Assembly: GCA_021324135.1 (NCBI GenBank)
Contig: JAJPJO010000168.1
Coordinates: 1-64,000, forward strand
Direction: 5' to 3'
From: Pseudomonadota bacterium
Lineage (GTDB): Bacteria > Cyanobacteriota > Vampirovibrionia > Obscuribacterales > Obscuribacteraceae
Length of the DNA stretch: 64,000 nucleotides
Shown here: piece after piece, positions 61,222 to 64,000 of the stretch
Position numbering within the stretch: the first letter of the stretch is position 1
Layout of the letters: each line of letters starts with the position of its first letter
Translations under genes and position numbers: made by a program
The notes under the pieces: model-generated
What the model saw: the letters and a program-made list of their open reading frames with translations, nothing else
Told to the model about the DNA's origin: nothing
Databases searched by the model: none

Positions 61222-61399
61222 ACCAAGAGAGCACTTTTTTCTTGGTCCACTCCAATGCCTCGGACGCCTCGTCTATCATGCGCTTTATGCGCACCTTCAC
61301 AATAGCACCTTGTTTGACGATACCCTTGCCCAATGCATCAGTCGAGCCCAAACAGAATCGCCTCAATTCATTCTCGGATAAGCCTGTTTCCTGATACAA
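61214..61399 (-). CDS. Possible small helical protein (61 aa)
   Basis: A TTG-initiated frame encodes MYQETGLSENELRRFCLGST and ends DEASEALEWTKKKVLSWFK, overlapping the 3' end of topB on the other strand by eight bases. The amphipathic helical look favours a gene, but there is no ribosome site or family match. Confidence 0.3.
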   Translation of the reverse strand: MYQETGLSENELRRFCLGSTDALGKGIVKQGAIVKVRIKRMIDEASEALEWTKKKVLSWFK

Positions 61400-61495
61400 T
61401 CGAGAGGAAGTTCGTCCTTACTAATCTAGTTAAGCAAATCGCCCACCTGATTTGTAACTGAAACCCACCTCGATCTTACTTAGAGAACATAAATC

Positions 61496-63589
61496 ATGAC
61501 CAAGGACACCCCGGGTCCAATCCTCATCGTTGACGAGCATGAAGATTTTCGCAATCAGTTGGTCGCGCTCTTGAGCGAGCTAGGCTATCAAGTAGAGGCG
61601 GTCACCTCTACTGAAGATGCTACCAAATGCATAGCCGAGCAAATTCCGGTCCTTGCTATAGTTGATTGGAGAAGCCCAGGACAAGAGGGCTGGAACTGGA
61701 TCAAGAAGGTGCGCGAGCAGGGCAAGCAATTTCCAATCGTGGCTTTGACGGACTCGTGGTGCGACTCGACTACATTTCATTGGCTGAGAAATATTCTCAC
61801 GGTCTCGCTAATTCTGCAAAAGCCGATCGTGCCGGAACTATTCATCCATCAAATCGGTGATTTCTTGCCGAGTTTTCCGGATCGACGATCATCCACCACC
61901 GAGAGTCAATTGCCCGAGGTTGGGCTGCTCGAGCGCCTGCGAGCTGATGCCGGCGTAAAGGACAGTGTTGCGCCCGGGCCGGTGCTCAAGCCGAGTGTCA
62001 GACAGAAGATCGAGCAGCACAGAGCTGTTTATGTTAGAAGATTGATCGACACGTGGAACGATCTCTCATCCTTGATCAGTTGCGCGACGACGGATGCAAA
62101 TGCGGCTCAGGAAGCGGCTTTGCTCGCACATAAGATCAGAGGAACGGCAGGGTCTCTCGATTTAGCGAAGATCACTCAGTCCGCCATTCGTATCGAAGAA
62201 TCCCTGATTCTCGTGTATTCCAATCCCGGCTCGGAATCGAAAGCACATTGGGAAGAAATCCTCTCGGCTCTGGGAGACGGCGCATGCGCCATTGAAGAAG
62301 CGGCCAGTCAACTTCACTTCGATGGTGAGGAAACAAACATAGCTAACGCCGCTAAGATTCTCATCCTGTGCAAGAGCGATCACCTTCCTGCATGCACCAG
62401 TCAATTAAACACGAGCTATCCGGTTGAAATCGACATGGTCGAAAATCCGGCTCGCGCACTTGCAAAGACCGGCAGTGAGCCGTACAGCGCCTGCTTCATC
62501 GATCTTTCCTTGAGTGAGAAACAAAAACTTTTCGACTTCACCCGAGCGATCAGATCGATATCCGGTCATGAGGCCTTGCCACTAGGTTTGGTGGCAGATG
62601 ATCCCAATGTTCTTAGCGCGGCGGAGCAATTGTACATAGGCTCGTCCATCAATATGTCTTCCAGGTTTGACAAAGCAACACTGGAGACGGCGGTCAACCA
62701 GCTCCTTCATTATGCCAACACTCGCAAGCCCCGCATTCTGGTCATGGATGACGACGAGCAACTCAACAAAATGATTGCCACCACCCTTGATGGCTTCGGG
62801 ATGGTGGTAAAAACGCTCAGCAATCCAGTGCAAATCGTCAAGGTGGCTCGCGACTTCAGGCCCGACCTTGTCATTCTAGATGTAGTCATGCCCGGAATGA
62901 GCGGCTATGACGCGTGCCGAATGCTGCGCACGCTCGAGGAATGCAAGAACACGGCCGTGCTCTTTCTCACAGCCCGCAGCGATCCGGCAGCCCGTCGGGC
63001 AGCGTACTATGCCGGGGCAAACGACTTTCTGGTAAAGCCGGTTTTGCCTCGCGAGCTGCTTGCCAGAGTGCGCTCGCAGTTGGATCAGGCCAGCTTGTTG
63101 ACCGGCAGGCATGAGCGAGACCCACTTACCGGTGCCTTGACGCGCGGTGAATATATGATCGCCACTAATGAAGCGCTCGAATTTGCCCGGGCGCACAGCT
63201 TGAAACTGAGTGTTGCCTTGATGACCATCGACGGATTCGTCAGCTTGCTTTTATCGCGCGGCATGAGTTATGTCGAAGGCGGCGTCGCTGCTCTAGGCAA
63301 GCTCTTATCGTGCCGTTTTCGCGCCGAAGAGATTCGCGGGCGGTGGGGCGATGAAGGCTTTGCTCTCACTTTCATGAATCAGGAGCATGCCACCGTCCGT
63401 GATGCACTGTCGCTGCTGCTCGAGGAATTCATGTCGCCGGAAAAAGCGGCGGGTTTCAGAGCCTCATTCAGCGCCGGCATCGCCACCTATCCGCAAGACG
63501 GCACTGTTCTGGAAACCTTGCTCACATCGGCACAAAAACGCTTAATCGCCAACAGCTGCACCACTGTGGTCGGCTCATTTAAGGAGTAA
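61496..63589 (+). CDS. Multi-receiver response regulator with HPt and degenerate GGDEF domain
   Basis: The 697-residue protein has a receiver (about 8-125; D57 in AIVDWRS), an HPt domain (about 165-275; H212 in AHKIRGTAGS), a second receiver-like domain (about 285-405; D336 in CFIDLSL), a canonical receiver (about 412-530; D462 in VILDVVMPG, LFLTARS, LVKP) and a GGDEF-type domain (540-697; DPLTGALTRGEY). The signature is RWGDEGF (617-622) instead of RWGGDEF, so diguanylate cyclase activity is doubtful. No output DNA-binding domain. It probably passes phosphate within a multistep relay. The start has only a weak GAGAA. Confidence 0.9.
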   Translation: MTKDTPGPILIVDEHEDFRNQLVALLSELGYQVEAVTSTEDATKCIAEQIPVLAIVDWRSPGQEGWNWIKKVREQGKQFPIVALTDSWCDSTTFHWLRNILTVSLILQKPIVPELFIHQIGDFLPSFPDRRSSTTESQLPEVGLLERLRADAGVKDSVAPGPVLKPSVRQKIEQHRAVYVRRLIDTWNDLSSLISCATTDANAAQEAALLAHKIRGTAGSLDLAKITQSAIRIEESLILVYSNPGSESKAHWEEILSALGDGACAIEEAASQLHFDGEETNIANAAKILILCKSDHLPACTSQLNTSYPVEIDMVENPARALAKTGSEPYSACFIDLSLSEKQKLFDFTRAIRSISGHEALPLGLVADDPNVLSAAEQLYIGSSINMSSRFDKATLETAVNQLLHYANTRKPRILVMDDDEQLNKMIATTLDGFGMVVKTLSNPVQIVKVARDFRPDLVILDVVMPGMSGYDACRMLRTLEECKNTAVLFLTARSDPAARRAAYYAGANDFLVKPVLPRELLARVRSQLDQASLLTGRHERDPLTGALTRGEYMIATNEALEFARAHSLKLSVALMTIDGFVSLLLSRGMSYVEGGVAALGKLLSCRFRAEEIRGRWGDEGFALTFMNQEHATVRDALSLLLEEFMSPEKAAGFRASFSAGIATYPQDGTVLETLLTSAQKRLIANSCTTVVGSFKE

Positions 63590-63650
63590 GCAGAAAAACA
63601 TTACACTGCCATTCGCGGCAGATGGTGATGCGTGCTAAACTTCTCGTTTA

Positions 63651-63695
63651 GGCGATGGGGTTCGCCATAACCGCCGTCAGGCTGATGACTCCTAC
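63651..63695 (+). ncRNA. Fluoride riboswitch (crcB motif)
   Basis: The element GGCGATGGGGTTCGCC-ATAACC-GCC-GTCA-GGC-TGATGACTCCTAC matches the crcB-motif aptamer: hairpin GGCG/CGCC, conserved ATAA-CGCC, second hairpin GCC/GGC, and TGAtGACxCCTAC. The pseudoknot pairs loop GGGGT (63656-63662 region) with ACTCC (63688-63692), including one G.U pair. It lies 57 bases before a cation:proton antiporter gene, a gene type known to be controlled by fluoride riboswitches. Confidence 0.93.
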
Positions 63696-63743
63696 TGAGA
63701 ACTGCAAGCGAGGCGTTCCGCCGCGCAGTGAATTTGGTAGGAG
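63689..63743 (+). promoter_or_regulatory. Anti-Shine-Dalgarno/Shine-Dalgarno switch downstream of the fluoride aptamer
   Basis: CTCCTAC (63689-63695) at the 3' edge of the aptamer is an exact complement of GTAGGAG (63737-63743), the ribosome site of the antiporter gene, and the helix can be extended to 11 pairs with G.U wobbles. It shares ACTCC with the ligand-stabilised pseudoknot, so the two pairings exclude each other. Between them, a GGCG-TTC-CGCC hairpin (about 63711-63721) is closed by ACTGC/GCAGT. Confidence 0.75.
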
Positions 63744-63751
63744 GCTTAGTC

Positions 63752-64000
63752 GTGGCTGAAAATGTTTGGTTCATCTCGGCAATCTGGATCGCCTTAGCGC
63801 TCCTGTCATCTCTTATTTCAATTCGCATAGCGCTCTCGGTCGCGCTCATCGAAATCGTCGTCGGCTCCCTGGCCGGCAACCTGATCAAACTCGAGATTAC
63901 GCCCTGGGTGAATTACCTGGCCAGTGTAGGATCGATTCTACTCACCTTTCTTGCCGGCGCTGAGATCGATCCGAGCGTGATCAAAAGAAATTTCTGGTCG
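63752..64000 (+). CDS. Cation:proton antiporter (CPA2-like), 5' part only
   Basis: GTG 63752 has AGGAGG eight bases upstream and begins MAENVWFISAIWIALALLSS. The first 83 residues contain three hydrophobic helices and LASVGSILLTFLAGAEIDPS, the segment of Kef/Nha-type CPA2 antiporters where a helix ends with 'L-F-x-AG-x-E-x-D'. The gene runs beyond the window. Since it follows a fluoride riboswitch, it probably helps cells to withstand fluoride, by exporting F- or countering its pH effect. Ion and mechanism are not shown by this fragment. Confidence 0.88.
   Translation, partial: MAENVWFISAIWIALALLSSLISIRIALSVALIEIVVGSLAGNLIKLEITPWVNYLASVGSILLTFLAGAEIDPSVIKRNFWS

Noticed and set aside
1-64000. 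CRISPR arrays, tRNA and rRNA genes
   Set aside because: No regularly spaced repeats, tRNA T-loop pattern with acceptor stems, or rRNA-like sequence was seen in any intergenic region.

Overview
The window (about 52% GC by eye, ordinary bacterial signals, many GTG/TTG starts, strong AGGAGG-type ribosome sites at several genes) is a chromosomal segment of a bacterium. It carries core genes (gcvT, gcvH, rpsP, khpA, ffh, topB) mixed with many TPR/HEAT proteins, GT-C membrane proteins and large uncharacterised proteins. My best guess is a non-photosynthetic relative of the Cyanobacteria (Obscuribacter/Melainabacteria type). That is an impression from gene style only; no rRNA is present to test it. 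I saw no tRNA, rRNA or CRISPR array.

Layout. 1-12.7 kb: possible insertion-sequence end, a small ORF, two tandem CNNM/CorC-type CBS proteins, three GT-C-like polytopic proteins, a glycine-zipper protein, and gcvT and gcvH separated by two of the GT-C genes. 12.7-17 kb: a single-pass membrane protein, a HEAT-repeat protein and an acyl-CoA dehydrogenase. 17-24.5 kb: a co-directional envelope/glycan run (TPR-double retropepsin protein, GT2, TPR protein, UbiA prenyltransferase, a protein with SW-x-x-x-x-LR motifs, GT4). 24.5-41 kb: a compact specialised-metabolism locus: a PhyH dioxygenase, a Wzt/Wzm-type ABC exporter whose two genes are split by an opposing P450, an acyltransferase-P450 fusion protein, an operon of type I PKS (KS-AT-cMT-ACP), type II thioesterase and Sfp-type phosphopantetheinyl transferase, and a divergent operon of a single-domain terpene-cyclase-like protein, an MBOAT acyltransferase and an SGNH protein. 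41-46.3 kb: housekeeping operon on the minus strand (HD phosphohydrolase, ffh, rpsP, khpA, two small genes); rpsP and khpA overlap by 151 bases in different frames. 46.3-57.5 kb: membrane and hypothetical proteins, then two large cysteine peptidases (papain-like and clostripain-like), a putative glycoside hydrolase and an alcohol dehydrogenase. 57.6-64 kb: a BrnT/BrnA-like toxin-antitoxin pair, topB, a multi-receiver/HPt/degenerate-GGDEF regulator, and a cation:proton antiporter (cut by the window end) preceded by a clear fluoride riboswitch.

How it may work together. Everything needed to activate a carrier protein (PPTase), make and C-methylate a short polyketide (PKS), edit it (TEII), oxidise it (P450, AT-P450, PhyH), possibly prenylate or cyclise it (UbiA, cyclase-like), glycosylate it (GT2, GT4), export it (Wzm/Wzt) and O-acylate it outside the membrane (MBOAT/SGNH) lies within about 23 kb. 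The most economical reading is a glycosylated or prenylated polyketide lipid of the envelope. The product is not predictable from sequence alone, and the AT-P450 fusion is the most unusual part. All functions were assigned by reading motifs; no database search was run.
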